Origin: Bacillota bacterium
Lineage (GTDB): Bacteria; Bacillota_I; Bacilli_A; Erysipelotrichales; Erysipelotrichaceae
Reading direction: 5' to 3'
Length of the DNA: 47,391 nucleotides
Assembly: GCA_023426935.1 (NCBI GenBank)
Contig: JAEZBR010000032.1
Span: 1 to 47,391, forward strand
The position numbers and the translations under genes were made by a program. Shown in pieces: positions 1 to 8,081 of this stretch (position 1 is its first letter; every line of letters begins with the position of its first letter). A model generated the notes under the pieces. That model did no database searches and was not told the DNA's origin. It saw only the letters and a program-made list of their open reading frames with translations.

Positions 1-2
1 TA

Positions 3-92
3 AGAGTTAAGAAAGATGAAGAAAAATATCCCAAAACTGAGCGGATTATACGTCATTTATTACTGAATGAATCACGATTCACTAGGAAATAG
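3..92 (+). CDS. C-terminal end of an unknown protein (partial)
   Basis: The frame starting at base 3 is open from the window edge to a TAG at 90-92, giving a 29-residue, highly charged tail (begins RVKKDEEKYPKTERIIRHLL). It does not look like the C-terminus of an ABC transporter partner, so I cannot name the gene. It ends about 20 bases before the next start, which would fit translational coupling with the ABC exporter. The fragment is too short to prove it is coding. Confidence 0.4.
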   Translation, partial: RVKKDEEKYPKTERIIRHLLLNESRFTRK

Positions 93-112
93 GCCATTTC
101 TTAGCACCACGA

Positions 113-1987
113 TTGTTTACTGATAGAACAATTAAACGTTTATTGGGTTATCTGAAAGTCTATCGGAGCCAACTAATCATCGTCACAATCTGTATACTGT
201 TATCGGCCTTAGCATCGGCCGCTTCTTCAATGTTTCTACAAACCTTGATCGATGATTATATTGTACCGTTGATCGGAGTTACTAATCCGGTCTTTACTAC
301 TTTGCTTAAAACCTTAGCGATTATCGGGGTCATCTATTTAATCGGTACTCTAGCTAATTTAGTTTATAACCGAATGATGGTCACAATTGCCCAAGGTACC
401 CTAAAAACAATCCGCGATGAGATGTTCAGTAAGATGCAGCATTTACCCGTCAAGTATTTCGATACGCATACCCATGGTGAGATTATGAGTTTATATACCA
501 ACGATACCGATACTTTAAGACAGTTGATCGCTCAATCATTATCGCAGATGGTCTCTTCCATCTTTACAATCGTCGCCGTCTTTTGTTGCATGCTATATTT
601 GAGTATTTGGCTGACTCTGGTAGTTGTGGTCGTCATGTTCTTTATCCTGCAAGTCGTAAAAATTGTTGCTAACAAGAGCGGCAAGTATTTCGTTGAGCAA
701 CAAACCACACTAGCGGATTTGGATGCTTATGTCGAAGAAATGGTTAACGGTCAGAAAGTAATCAAAGTGTTCTGCCATGAAGAAACATCTAAGCAAGAAA
801 TGAATACTAAAAATTCCGCTTGGATCTATAGTGCTAAAAATGCGAACGGACATTCTAATGCGATGATGCCGATGATGAATGCTTTAGGTTATGTTCAATA
901 TGTAATCATCGCCGTCTTAGGCGCTTATATGGCAATCGCAAAAGTGACAAATCTAGGAATATTCGGCACTAATGTATTGACGCTGGGAATGTTAGCTTCC
1001 TTCCTCACTTTATCCCGCAATTTCACCAATCCGATTTCTCAAATTGCAAATCAGTTCAATTCAATCATTACCGCCTTAGCTGGGGCAACAAGGATCTTCA
1101 CTTTTATGGATGAAGTCCCGGAAGTCGATAATGGCTATGTCACTTTGGTTAAGGTCAAAGAAGAGAATGGCGAACTAATTGAAACAAGCGACCAGACTAA
1201 TCTTTGGGCATGGAAACATCCGCACAGTGATGGAACCTTAACCTATACTAAGCTAGAAGGACGGATTGTGTTAGACCATGTGGACTTCTCTTATGTCCCG
1301 GGTAAACAGGTTCTATATGATATTACTTTATATGCCGAGCCCGGCCAAAAGATTGCTTTCGTCGGAGCGACCGGTGCCGGTAAAACAACCATTACCAATC
1401 TGATCAACCGTTTCTACGATATCGACGACGGGAAGATCCGTTATGACGGAATCAATATCAATAAGATTAAGAAAGCCGATTTAAGAAAGAGTTTGGGAGT
1501 CGTCTTGCAGGAAGTAAATCTCTTCACCGGAAGTGTCATGGAGAATCTTAAGTATGGTAACCAGAACGCAACCGATGAAGAATGTATTGCCGCCGCCAAA
1601 CTGGCGAATGCCGATTCGTTTATCAGAATGCTGCCTCAGGGATATAATACGATTCTTAAAGGCGACGGTTCGGGTTTATCACAAGGTCAAAGACAATTAT
1701 TATCCATTGCTCGGGCTGCGGTCGCTAATCCTCCGGTTATGATTCTTGATGAAGCAACTTCTTCAATCGATACCCGAACCGAGAAAGTGGTACAGAATGG
1801 GATGGATAAATTAATGAAAGGCCGAACGACCTTCGTCATTGCGCATCGTCTCTCTACCGTTATGAATTCCGACGTAATCATGGTTCTCGATCATGGTCAA
1901 ATCATCGAACGCGGAAATCACGATAGTTTAATCGCTAAGAAAGGCACCTATTATCAGTTATATACCGGAGCCTTCGAATTAGAATAA
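113..1987 (+). CDS. ABC transporter, fused permease and ATPase (multidrug/lipid exporter half)
   Basis: A 624-residue exporter half-transporter that would work as a dimer in the membrane. The N-terminal six-helix ABC membrane domain covers about residues 15-330; the nucleotide-binding domain follows a linker and has Walker A GATGAGKTT (about 418-426), signature LSQGQRQLLSIARA, Walker B VMILDEATSSID and the switch-region His in FVIAHRLST. A charged insert (about 345-385) precedes the ATPase, as in many Bacillota YheH/YfiB-like exporters. The start is TTG at 113 with no clear Shine-Dalgarno sequence; the frame is closed by TAG at 83-85 and no ATG or GTG lies between, so either coupling to the upstream gene or an unusual start is implied. 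Substrate unknown. A terminator follows directly. Confidence 0.9.
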   Translation: MFTDRTIKRLLGYLKVYRSQLIIVTICILLSALASAASSMFLQTLIDDYIVPLIGVTNPVFTTLLKTLAIIGVIYLIGTLANLVYNRMMVTIAQGTLKTIRDEMFSKMQHLPVKYFDTHTHGEIMSLYTNDTDTLRQLIAQSLSQMVSSIFTIVAVFCCMLYLSIWLTLVVVVVMFFILQVVKIVANKSGKYFVEQQTTLADLDAYVEEMVNGQKVIKVFCHEETSKQEMNTKNSAWIYSAKNANGHSNAMMPMMNALGYVQYVIIAVLGAYMAIAKVTNLGIFGTNVLTLGMLASFLTLSRNFTNPISQIANQFNSIITALAGATRIFTFMDEVPEVDNGYVTLVKVKEENGELIETSDQTNLWAWKHPHSDGTLTYTKLEGRIVLDHVDFSYVPGKQVLYDITLYAEPGQKIAFVGATGAGKTTITNLINRFYDIDDGKIRYDGININKIKKADLRKSLGVVLQEVNLFTGSVMENLKYGNQNATDEECIAAAKLANADSFIRMLPQGYNTILKGDGSGLSQGQRQLLSIARAAVANPPVMILDEATSSIDTRTEKVVQNGMDKLMKGRTTFVIAHRLSTVMNSDVIMVLDHGQIIERGNHDSLIAKKGTYYQLYTGAFELE

Positions 1988-1995
1988 CAAGCACT

Positions 1996-2024
1996 AAAAA
2001 CTTCGAGTCACATCGAAGTTTTTT
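1996..2024 (+). terminator. Rho-independent terminator after the ABC exporter
   Basis: Arms AAAAACTTCGA and TCGAAGTTTTT flank a six-base loop and end in a T run, just 9 bases after the stop codon. Confidence 0.85.
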
Positions 2025-2063
2025 AGTTCTTGTATTAATTAACCCCTAAATAGCACAAGACAA

Positions 2064-2089
2064 ATAAAAAAACCACGCATTTCGTGGTT
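2064..2089 (-). terminator. Terminator of the tRNA operon
   Basis: On the minus strand, AACCACG and CGTGGTT form a stem with a five-base loop followed by a run of seven T. It lies about 11 bases after the CCA end of the last tRNA (Gly). Confidence 0.85.
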
Positions 2090-2099
2090 AATTACTCAT

Positions 2100-2173
2100 T
2101 GGAGCGGGTGACGAGAATCGGACTCGCGTATGCAGCTTGGAAGGCTGCCGTTCTACCATTGAACTACACCCGC
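2100..2173 (-). tRNA. tRNA-Gly (anticodon TCC)
   Basis: Minus-strand cloverleaf with acceptor stem GCGGGTG/CACCCGC, T-loop GAGTCCGATTCTC, anticodon loop CTTCCAA and encoded CCA. Last of six tandem tRNAs. Confidence 0.95.
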
Positions 2174-2181
2174 AAGACTAG

Positions 2182-2257
2182 TGGTGACCCGTGGGCGATT
2201 TGAACGCCCGACCCCCTGATTAAAAGTCAGATGCTCTACCAACTGAGCTAACGGGTC
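2182..2257 (-). tRNA. tRNA-Lys (anticodon TTT)
   Basis: Acceptor stem GACCCGT/ACGGGTC, D-arm GCTCAGTTGGTAGAGC, anticodon loop CTTTTAA, T-arm GGGCGTTCAAATCGCCC and encoded CCA. Confidence 0.95.
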
Positions 2258-2272
2258 AGGATGTAATAAGAC

Positions 2273-2348
2273 TGGCTGGGACACCTGGATTCGAACCAGG
2301 GTGATGACAGAATCAAAATCTGTTGCCTTACCACTTGGCTATGTCCCA
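2273..2348 (-). tRNA. tRNA-Gln (anticodon TTG)
   Basis: Acceptor stem TGGGACA/TGTCCCA, anticodon stem ACAGA/TCTGT with loop TTTTGAT, T-arm CCTGGTTCGAATCCAGG and encoded CCA. Confidence 0.95.
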
Positions 2349-2355
2349 ATTTAAG

Positions 2356-2441
2356 TGGTGGGGAGGGGCAGATTCGAACTGCCGAACTCGTGAGAGAGCT
2401 GAGTTACAGTCAGCCGCATTTAGCCTCTTTGCTACCTCCCC
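2356..2441 (-). tRNA. tRNA-Tyr (anticodon GTA)
   Basis: 86-base class II tRNA with a long variable arm (CTCTCTCACGAG region), acceptor stem GGGGAGG/CCTCCCC, anticodon loop ACTGTAA and encoded CCA. Confidence 0.95.
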
Positions 2442-2449
2442 GATAAAGC

Positions 2450-2525
<76 letters not shown>

Positions 2526-2550
2526 ATGGTCGTAAGTCCTTTATTAAAAA

Positions 2551-2626
2551 TGGTGGAGGTTGAGGGGCTCGAACCCCCGACCCTCTGCTTGTAGGGCAGA
2601 CGCTCTCCCAACTGAGCTAAACCTCC
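2551..2626 (-). tRNA. tRNA-Val (anticodon TAC)
   Basis: Acceptor stem GGAGGTT/AACCTCC, anticodon loop CCTACAA, T-arm GGGGGTTCGAGCCCC and encoded CCA. First gene of the six-tRNA operon, just downstream of its promoter. Confidence 0.95.
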
Positions 2627-2650
2627 ATCGTGCGTTTAACGCGCTTAAAA

Positions 2651-2680
2651 AATATAACATATATTGGAGACCATCGTCAA
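2651..2680 (-). promoter_or_regulatory. Promoter of the tRNA operon
   Basis: On the minus strand, -35 TTGACG (2675-2680) and -10 TATATT (2651-2656) are separated by 18 bases and point into tRNA-Val. The G/C-rich stretch (GCGC) just downstream of the -10 resembles a stringent discriminator, as is common for stable RNA promoters; that last point is inference. Confidence 0.7.
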
Positions 2681-2774
2681 TACATTTAGGAAAATAACCC
2701 ATTAAAAATTCGCTTAATCTCTTGGTTTAGACCTTATTAAATGCAAATTTGGAAAATAATAAGGACCGGTAGCG

Positions 2775-2783
2775 TGTTATAAT
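2775..2783 (+). promoter_or_regulatory. Extended -10 promoter for the membrane protein / alanine racemase pair
   Basis: TGTTATAAT is a perfect -10 (TATAAT) with an upstream TGn element. No good -35 is visible 17 bases upstream. It is followed by the GAAAGGAAC ribosome binding site and the ATG at 2808. The remaining intergenic bases 2681-2770 show nothing else I recognise. Confidence 0.6.
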
Positions 2784-2807
2784 TTAGGCTGAAAGGAACC
2801 TAGCCCT

Positions 2808-3233
2808 ATGAAGATCTACAACTCTCAGGTATTAAATCATCAGCAACGCTTCTGGGTAGCTCTGGTCGTGGGCTTAATTTCCGCGATTGGTCTAGCCTTT
2901 GTCTACGCTTGGCTGAGCAACATTTTATTTTTAGAATTAGAAGTATTATATATCGGCATCGGTTGGCTGATCGGCATGATTATTCAAAAAGTCGGACGGG
3001 GTGTGCAAGTTAGGTTCCAAGTCATGGCTGCGTTATTAACGATTTTATGTTTTGTCTTAGGCGATATGATGACAACGATGGGTTATAGCATTCTCTTTAA
3101 CCCTAACAGTTGGTTTATCGCCTTTAGATATGTAGCTGGTAGCCTATTTGGACTAAGTCTTTCGGCTTTATTGCGTTTAGCGTTTAGAATTGCCGGAATT
3201 GTGCTTAGTTATCAGAATGGGAGATTTTTCTAA
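2808..3233 (+). CDS. Small four-helix membrane protein of unknown function
   Basis: 141 residues, with hydrophobic segments at about 14-35, 38-60, 70-90 and 102-128 and short charged loops. I do not recognise a family motif. It has an AAAGGA ribosome binding site about 10 bases before the ATG. Its stop overlaps the start of the downstream alanine racemase (TAATG), so the two are translationally coupled, which hints at a role linked to the cell envelope. No catalytic residues stand out. Confidence 0.75.
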   Translation: MKIYNSQVLNHQQRFWVALVVGLISAIGLAFVYAWLSNILFLELEVLYIGIGWLIGMIIQKVGRGVQVRFQVMAALLTILCFVLGDMMTTMGYSILFNPNSWFIAFRYVAGSLFGLSLSALLRLAFRIAGIVLSYQNGRFF

Positions 3234-4327
3234 TGTACTATCGGGACACTTGGCTCGATATTGACTTAGACGCTTATAAGGCTAATTTGGATTACTACCG
3301 AAATAACACTGATAAGAAATTAATTCTCATACTTAAAGCGAATGGCTATGGTCATGGCGATACGATGATGGCGAAATACGCCTTGAAATCGGGCTATGAT
3401 TTTTTTGCGGTTTCTTCCTTAGATGAAGCGATGCATTTGCGAAAAAACGGGATTACCGGGGAAATCTTAATTCTCGGTTATACCGCCGCGAAGTATGCAG
3501 CGATAGCGAAAGAAAACGATATTACTTTATGTGTTCCCTCTTTGGATTTTGTGAATGAGCTTACGGAGACCGAAGGTTTGAAGGTTCAGATTAAACTAGA
3601 TACCGGAATGAATCGAATCGGCTTAAGAACGGCCGAAGAACTTAAAAAGGCGCTTGAAGCTTTAGAAAATAAAAAAGTTCAGATTACCGGAATCTTTTCT
3701 CATTATGCCGCATCGGATTGCGCGGATGAGAAGTATTCCCAGCTCCAATTCGCAAAGTTTAAAGAACTGGTTCAGGGCAGCAATTATTCTTTCCCCATGA
3801 TTCATCTGGCGAACACCGACGGAATCGAAATGATGCCGGAAGATTTTACCAATACGATGCGTTTAGGTTTAGGAGCTTACGGTTATTCTTCGTTCAAGAC
3901 TTTAAATCCCTGTTTATCTTTATATACCAAGATTGCCATGATCAAAAAAATCGAACCGGGAACGTTAGTTAGTTACGGTTGTCATTACCAAGCTAAGAAA
4001 GCCGAATGGTTAGCGACTTTGCCAATTGGTTATGCGGATGGTTTCTGGCGTAAAAACACCGGAAGAAAGGTTTATGTCAACGGAGAATATGGCACAATCG
4101 TCGGTAGTATCTGTATGGATCAGATGATGGTAGTTTTACCACATTATTATCCAGAGAATACCACCGTGGAATTAATCGGTGAACACTTGAAATTAAAAGA
4201 AATGGCATCCGAATTGGAGACCATTCCTTATGAAATCTTAGTTGCTTTAACCGATCGGATCACCAGAGTTTACTCAAAGAACAAGCAAATCATCCTAAGT
4301 GAGAACCAACGTTTCCCTAAACTATAA
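3233..4327 (+). CDS. alr: Alanine racemase (PLP-dependent)
   Basis: 364 residues, normal length for Alr. It interconverts L- and D-alanine for peptidoglycan synthesis in the cytosol. The PLP lysine lies in LILKANGYGHG (Lys35), the catalytic tyrosine motif is VSYGCHY (Tyr248), and IGYADGFW and GSICMDQMM mark the C-terminal beta domain. It is one of two fold-type III racemases in the window; this one is closer to ordinary Alr, while the one at 5896-7026 resembles VanT. It is coupled to the membrane protein upstream (TAATG) and converges with cardiolipin synthase, their last codons overlapping by a few bases. Toward the C-terminus, in the stretch DRITRVY, the position that is Tyr354 in the Geobacillus enzyme appears to be Asp. 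That alignment was made by eye. Confidence 0.93.
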   Translation: MYYRDTWLDIDLDAYKANLDYYRNNTDKKLILILKANGYGHGDTMMAKYALKSGYDFFAVSSLDEAMHLRKNGITGEILILGYTAAKYAAIAKENDITLCVPSLDFVNELTETEGLKVQIKLDTGMNRIGLRTAEELKKALEALENKKVQITGIFSHYAASDCADEKYSQLQFAKFKELVQGSNYSFPMIHLANTDGIEMMPEDFTNTMRLGLGAYGYSSFKTLNPCLSLYTKIAMIKKIEPGTLVSYGCHYQAKKAEWLATLPIGYADGFWRKNTGRKVYVNGEYGTIVGSICMDQMMVVLPHYYPENTTVELIGEHLKLKEMASELETIPYEILVALTDRITRVYSKNKQIILSENQRFPKL

Positions 4328-5875
4328 TAAAGGCGAAGTTATTTTTAGAATAATCTGTAACAATCTTTGCCATAGCGGTAATTCTTTACACCATTCTAAT
4401 GTGATTTGACGGCTGACTTTCAGAGTATCCTCAAAGTCGGCTTTCATTTTCTTGATTGCGGCAGAGTGATAGACCCAAACTCCGTTTTCGAAGTGATGAT
4501 ACAACGAACGGTAATCTAAGTTGATGGTGCCGCAGGTCATTACTTCGTCATCGGAAATCGCATTCTTAGCGTGAATAAAGCCAGGGGTATATTCATAGAT
4601 CTTAACCCCGGCGCTAATTAATTCCGGATAGTAAGAACGGGTTATTAAATACGCATATTTTTTATCGTCCGAGATGCCGGGAGTAATAATCCGCACATCG
4701 ACGCCACTTTTGGCGGCTAGCTTTAACGAAGTCAATAATTCATGGTCGATGATTAAATACGGCGTTGAAATCCAGAAATATTTCTCCGCATGATCAATCA
4801 TATTCATATAGACGGATTCCCCGATTAATTCCTGATCCAGCGGATTATCCGCATAGGGGCTGACAAAGCCACCGTTAAGGGAACTGAAGGATTCAGGATG
4901 ATAACGATACGGCGTATAACGGGAAAAATCCGAATGGATCTTCTTGGTAAAATCCCAATTTTCTAGAAAGATTACGGTTTCATTCCAGACGGCTTCTCCA
5001 ACTAGTTTGATGGCACTGTCTTTCCAATGACCGAACTTAACGATCTTATTGATATATTCATCCGCTAAATTAAAGCCGCCGGTATAACCGATGGTCCCAT
5101 CGATGACGACAATTTTACGATGATCGCGATAATTATGATCGACCGTTAAACGTGGATTGAACGGATTAAATACCGCACAGTCAATTCCTAGCGATTCTAA
5201 AGTCTTATCGTAACGGTAAGGCAAATACTGAGCGGTACCGATATCGTCATACATGAAGCGGACTTCGACACCTTCCTTGGCTTTTTCAATCAATAATTCT
5301 CTAACTGTGTCCCACATTTCCCCGGGTTTGATAATGAAGAATTCAATGAAGATAAAATGCTGAGCTTTTTTGAGATCTTCCAATAAACTTTCATACACGC
5401 TCTCACCGCTAGGAAAATAAGTAACCTTCGTATTGCGATGAACCGGTAATTTTGTCGTGCGATAAATATACTCGGATTCATGGTAACGTTTAAGATTTTC
5501 TTTCTTTAATAATTCCGATACTTCTGGATCCTGAATATGTAATTCTCGGGTTTTAGCCATCGAGACTTCCATCGATTTAAGATAATGTTTATGAACATCG
5601 TTATTACCGCAGAAGAGATAAAACGGAACCCCGAATACCGGCATTAGCGCTAAGAGGAAAACAAAAGGCAGTTTGGTTGAAGGACTGCCGGGCTTATTAA
5701 AGATATAGATAACCAAAACAATCGCAATGATCCAAAGAATGACTTGAACCGCGACCAAATAATTATTCAGATAAATCAAAAGAATCAGATAGAAAGCAAT
5801 CTGAATCAAGAGTAGTACACTGACAATGAATACCCGACTGGTTAAAGGTTTTAATAATTTAGTCAGCCATTTCAT
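4322..5875 (-). CDS. cls: Cardiolipin synthase (phospholipase D family)
   Basis: 517 residues. It joins two phosphatidylglycerol molecules to cardiolipin at the membrane. Two N-terminal membrane segments (about 15-36 and 40-60) are followed by two HKD motifs: H252-R-K254...D259 and H435-A-K437...D442, each followed by the usual GG/GT-x-N segment (YTGGFNLADEY, TCGTINLDYRS). The ribosome binding site GGGAGG sits about 13 bases upstream of the ATG, rather far. It is the last gene of the operon nuclease-murF-ligase-racemase-cls and lies 20 bases after the racemase stop. It overlaps the 3' end of alr on the opposite strand, with no separate terminator visible. Confidence 0.93.
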   Translation of the reverse strand: MKWLTKLLKPLTSRVFIVSVLLLIQIAFYLILLIYLNNYLVAVQVILWIIAIVLVIYIFNKPGSPSTKLPFVFLLALMPVFGVPFYLFCGNNDVHKHYLKSMEVSMAKTRELHIQDPEVSELLKKENLKRYHESEYIYRTTKLPVHRNTKVTYFPSGESVYESLLEDLKKAQHFIFIEFFIIKPGEMWDTVRELLIEKAKEGVEVRFMYDDIGTAQYLPYRYDKTLESLGIDCAVFNPFNPRLTVDHNYRDHRKIVVIDGTIGYTGGFNLADEYINKIVKFGHWKDSAIKLVGEAVWNETVIFLENWDFTKKIHSDFSRYTPYRYHPESFSSLNGGFVSPYADNPLDQELIGESVYMNMIDHAEKYFWISTPYLIIDHELLTSLKLAAKSGVDVRIITPGISDDKKYAYLITRSYYPELISAGVKIYEYTPGFIHAKNAISDDEVMTCGTINLDYRSLYHHFENGVWVYHSAAIKKMKADFEDTLKVSRQITLEWCKELPLWQRLLQIILKITSPLL

Positions 5876-5895
5876 CTTACGACTTTATCCTCCCA

Positions 5896-7026
5896 TTAAT
5901 AATATACTCTTAATAAACGTTGATTGAAACCGGTCGTAATCTCATTGGGAATCGTTCCGCATTTATCGGCCATCTCTCTAACGGTAATCGTCTGGTCACC
6001 TTGTTTACCGATCAGAACGACTTCATCGAAAAGCTTTACCTTATCTAAGCCGGTTACGTTTACACACAATTGATCCATGGAGATTCGTCCGATGATCGGA
6101 CACCGGACTCCTTGAATCAAGACTTCACCGGTCAGATAATTGCGCGGCACCCCATCCCCATAACCAATCGGAATCGTCGCGACTTTTAAATCGGAACCGG
6201 CTTTATAGATCCGACCGTAGCCAATCGTCTGATCCTGAGGTAAGATATCGATTTTCTCGATTTGCGATAATAAACTGAAAGCTTCTTCCCGAACATAAGG
6301 ATGTTTCATTTCACCGCTATCATAACCCCAGAATAAAATTCCCGGTCGGCAATAATCGTAGTCGGCTAAAAATTCCGGATAATTGACAATCGCGGCTGAA
6401 GCGGCGAGGTGGGTAACCCCGGGATTTATCCCCTGTTCCCGCGCTTTGGTTAACCAGCGGTCAAAACGAACTTTCTGTTGTTTGGTAAATTCGATATCTT
6501 CCGGTTTATTGCTGTCCGCCACCGCAAAGTGGGAGAAACAACCGATCAGTTCCAATTCCGGACAACCAATTACTTTTTTCAATTCAGCCAGATCATATTC
6601 ATCACTGATTCCTAACCGGTGCATGCCGGTATCGATCTTTAGTTGAATCTTGATCGGCTGACCGCATTGATCCGCATATTTAATTAATTCTTTGGCATAT
6701 TCGACATCGCCGACCGTCTGAATCAGCTCATCAGCGACTAACCGGTCAAATTGGTAAGGTAAGGTATGCGATAAAACCAAGATATCCCCCCGAATGCCGC
6801 CTCTTCTAAGACCGATTGCTTCATAACAACAGGCAACCCCAAAACAATCGACCCCAAGGTCGCTTAAAGTCCACGCTTCCTGAACACTGTCTAAACCGTA
6901 TCCGTCACATTTGACGATGGCGATCATACCGGTCTTCTCTGGCAGAAATGTTCTTAAGTTTTGATAGTTATTGGTTAAGATTTCTTTATCGATCGCTAAC
7001 CAAGCCCGATGTTTTTCTTCACTCAT
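5896..7026 (-). CDS. VanT-like amino-acid racemase (alanine or serine)
   Basis: 376 residues, soluble, fold-type III PLP racemase. The PLP lysine is Lys39 in AIVKCDGYGLD, a divergent form of the usual KANAYGHG. The IGYGRIY segment carries the catalytic Tyr; IGYGDGVPR and GRISMDQLCVNV are conserved. The stretch GVDCFGVACCYEAIGLRR, and later DTGMHRLGI and an EFT motif, recall the racemase domain of VanT serine racemases from VanG/VanC-type clusters; the membrane domain of true VanT is absent. It lies 2 bases after the VanG-like ligase, so serine racemase activity feeding that ligase is a reasonable inference. The residue matching Tyr354 of Geobacillus Alr seems to be Gln (in FNQRLLRVY), judged by eye. 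Plain alanine racemase remains possible. Confidence 0.8.
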   Translation of the reverse strand: MSEEKHRAWLAIDKEILTNNYQNLRTFLPEKTGMIAIVKCDGYGLDSVQEAWTLSDLGVDCFGVACCYEAIGLRRGGIRGDILVLSHTLPYQFDRLVADELIQTVGDVEYAKELIKYADQCGQPIKIQLKIDTGMHRLGISDEYDLAELKKVIGCPELELIGCFSHFAVADSNKPEDIEFTKQQKVRFDRWLTKAREQGINPGVTHLAASAAIVNYPEFLADYDYCRPGILFWGYDSGEMKHPYVREEAFSLLSQIEKIDILPQDQTIGYGRIYKAGSDLKVATIPIGYGDGVPRNYLTGEVLIQGVRCPIIGRISMDQLCVNVTGLDKVKLFDEVVLIGKQGDQTITVREMADKCGTIPNEITTGFNQRLLRVYY

Positions 7027-7028
7027 TA

Positions 7029-8081
7029 TTAACCTTCCGTAGCCGCATCGACTAAATAACGAATTACCTCTTCAAACGGATGACCGGCTTTAGCCATCAT
7101 CGTCGGGAAACGGGAATTGCCGGTGAAACCTGGAATCGAATTCAATTCATTCAGGTATACTTTTTTATCGACTACGAAACAATCGACTCTGGCCATGCCT
7201 TTACAATCCAAGCCTTTATAGATTGTTGTCGCTAAAGCGTTCAATTCCTTAACGGTCTTGGGAGAAATCCGGGCCGGAACATGGATTACGCTGGTCTTGG
7301 GCGTATACTTTTCTTCAAAATTAAAGAAATCATCCTTCATTTCGATCTCATCGTTAAGACCGATTACGATACTATGATTATTACTCATCACCGCACAACC
7401 GACTTCGAATCCTTTCATAAACTCTTCAATGATTAGCTTACAGTCATACCGATAAGCATCCTTTAAACCTTCGAGGAATTCCGTTTCGTTATTGACCTTG
7501 GAAACCCCATAACTACTACCGGCATTGCAAGGTTTGATGATGCAAGGTAAGCCTAATTCTTTTTTAACCTGATTGAACAATTTATGAGAATCCCGCTGCT
7601 CATTCTGACGGACACATAGCCATTTTGCCATTGGAACCTTAAGATGATCGGCGACGATATGGGTATATTCTTTATCCATACATAACGCGCTGGAAGTCAT
7701 GCCGCAGCCTACGCAAGGAATCCCGGCTAATTCACAAGCGGCCTGAACGGTTCCGTCTTCGCCATGCGTACCATGCAAAATGGGGAAAACGACATCGACT
7801 TTTTTAATTCTAAGCAGTTTCTTATCGTGAATGATAAAGCCATGATCCTTAGGATCTAAGCTTAAGGTTGCCGGCGTAATCTTTCCTTTTAACCAATGAT
7901 CGTGTTCAATTTCCTCAATCGAACCTTGATAGTAATACCAGTTTCCTTTCGGACTAATCCCAATCAAAGTCAGGGCATAATCTTTGGGCATCTTTCTTAA
8001 AGCCGAACTTGCCGAATGCAAGCTGACACTGTATTCCGATGACTGCCCGCCAAACAAGACCGCAACTTTTAATTTACTCAT
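7029..8081 (-). CDS. D-Ala-D-X ligase of the VanG type (probable D-Ala-D-Ser ligase)
   Basis: 350 residues, ATP-grasp ligase making the terminal dipeptide of the peptidoglycan stem. N-terminal VLFGGQSSEYSVSLHSAS, then FPILHGTHGEDGT, SSALCMDKEYTH, KPCNAGSSYGVSKV and the C-terminal NELNSIPGFT with the Mg-binding Glu and Asn. From memory of the family, GISPKGNWYYY, GIPCVGC followed by SSALCMDK, EFMKGFEVGCAV and EEKYTPKTSVIHVPARI match VanG/VanE/VanC-type ligases more closely than housekeeping Ddl. Neighbours are murF (8-base overlap) and a VanT-like racemase. No VanXY dipeptidase or VanRS regulators are present, so it may be the resident cell-wall ligase rather than an acquired resistance gene. 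D-Ser specificity is an inference. Confidence 0.85.
   Translation of the reverse strand: MSKLKVAVLFGGQSSEYSVSLHSASSALRKMPKDYALTLIGISPKGNWYYYQGSIEEIEHDHWLKGKITPATLSLDPKDHGFIIHDKKLLRIKKVDVVFPILHGTHGEDGTVQAACELAGIPCVGCGMTSSALCMDKEYTHIVADHLKVPMAKWLCVRQNEQRDSHKLFNQVKKELGLPCIIKPCNAGSSYGVSKVNNETEFLEGLKDAYRYDCKLIIEEFMKGFEVGCAVMSNNHSIVIGLNDEIEMKDDFFNFEEKYTPKTSVIHVPARISPKTVKELNALATTIYKGLDCKGMARVDCFVVDKKVYLNELNSIPGFTGNSRFPTMMAKAGHPFEEVIRYLVDAATEG

Noticed and set aside
1533..1881. Two reading frames of 64-69 codons on either strand inside the ABC exporter gene
   Set aside because: They lie entirely within the ATPase domain of the real gene, have no ribosome binding sites and no recognisable content.
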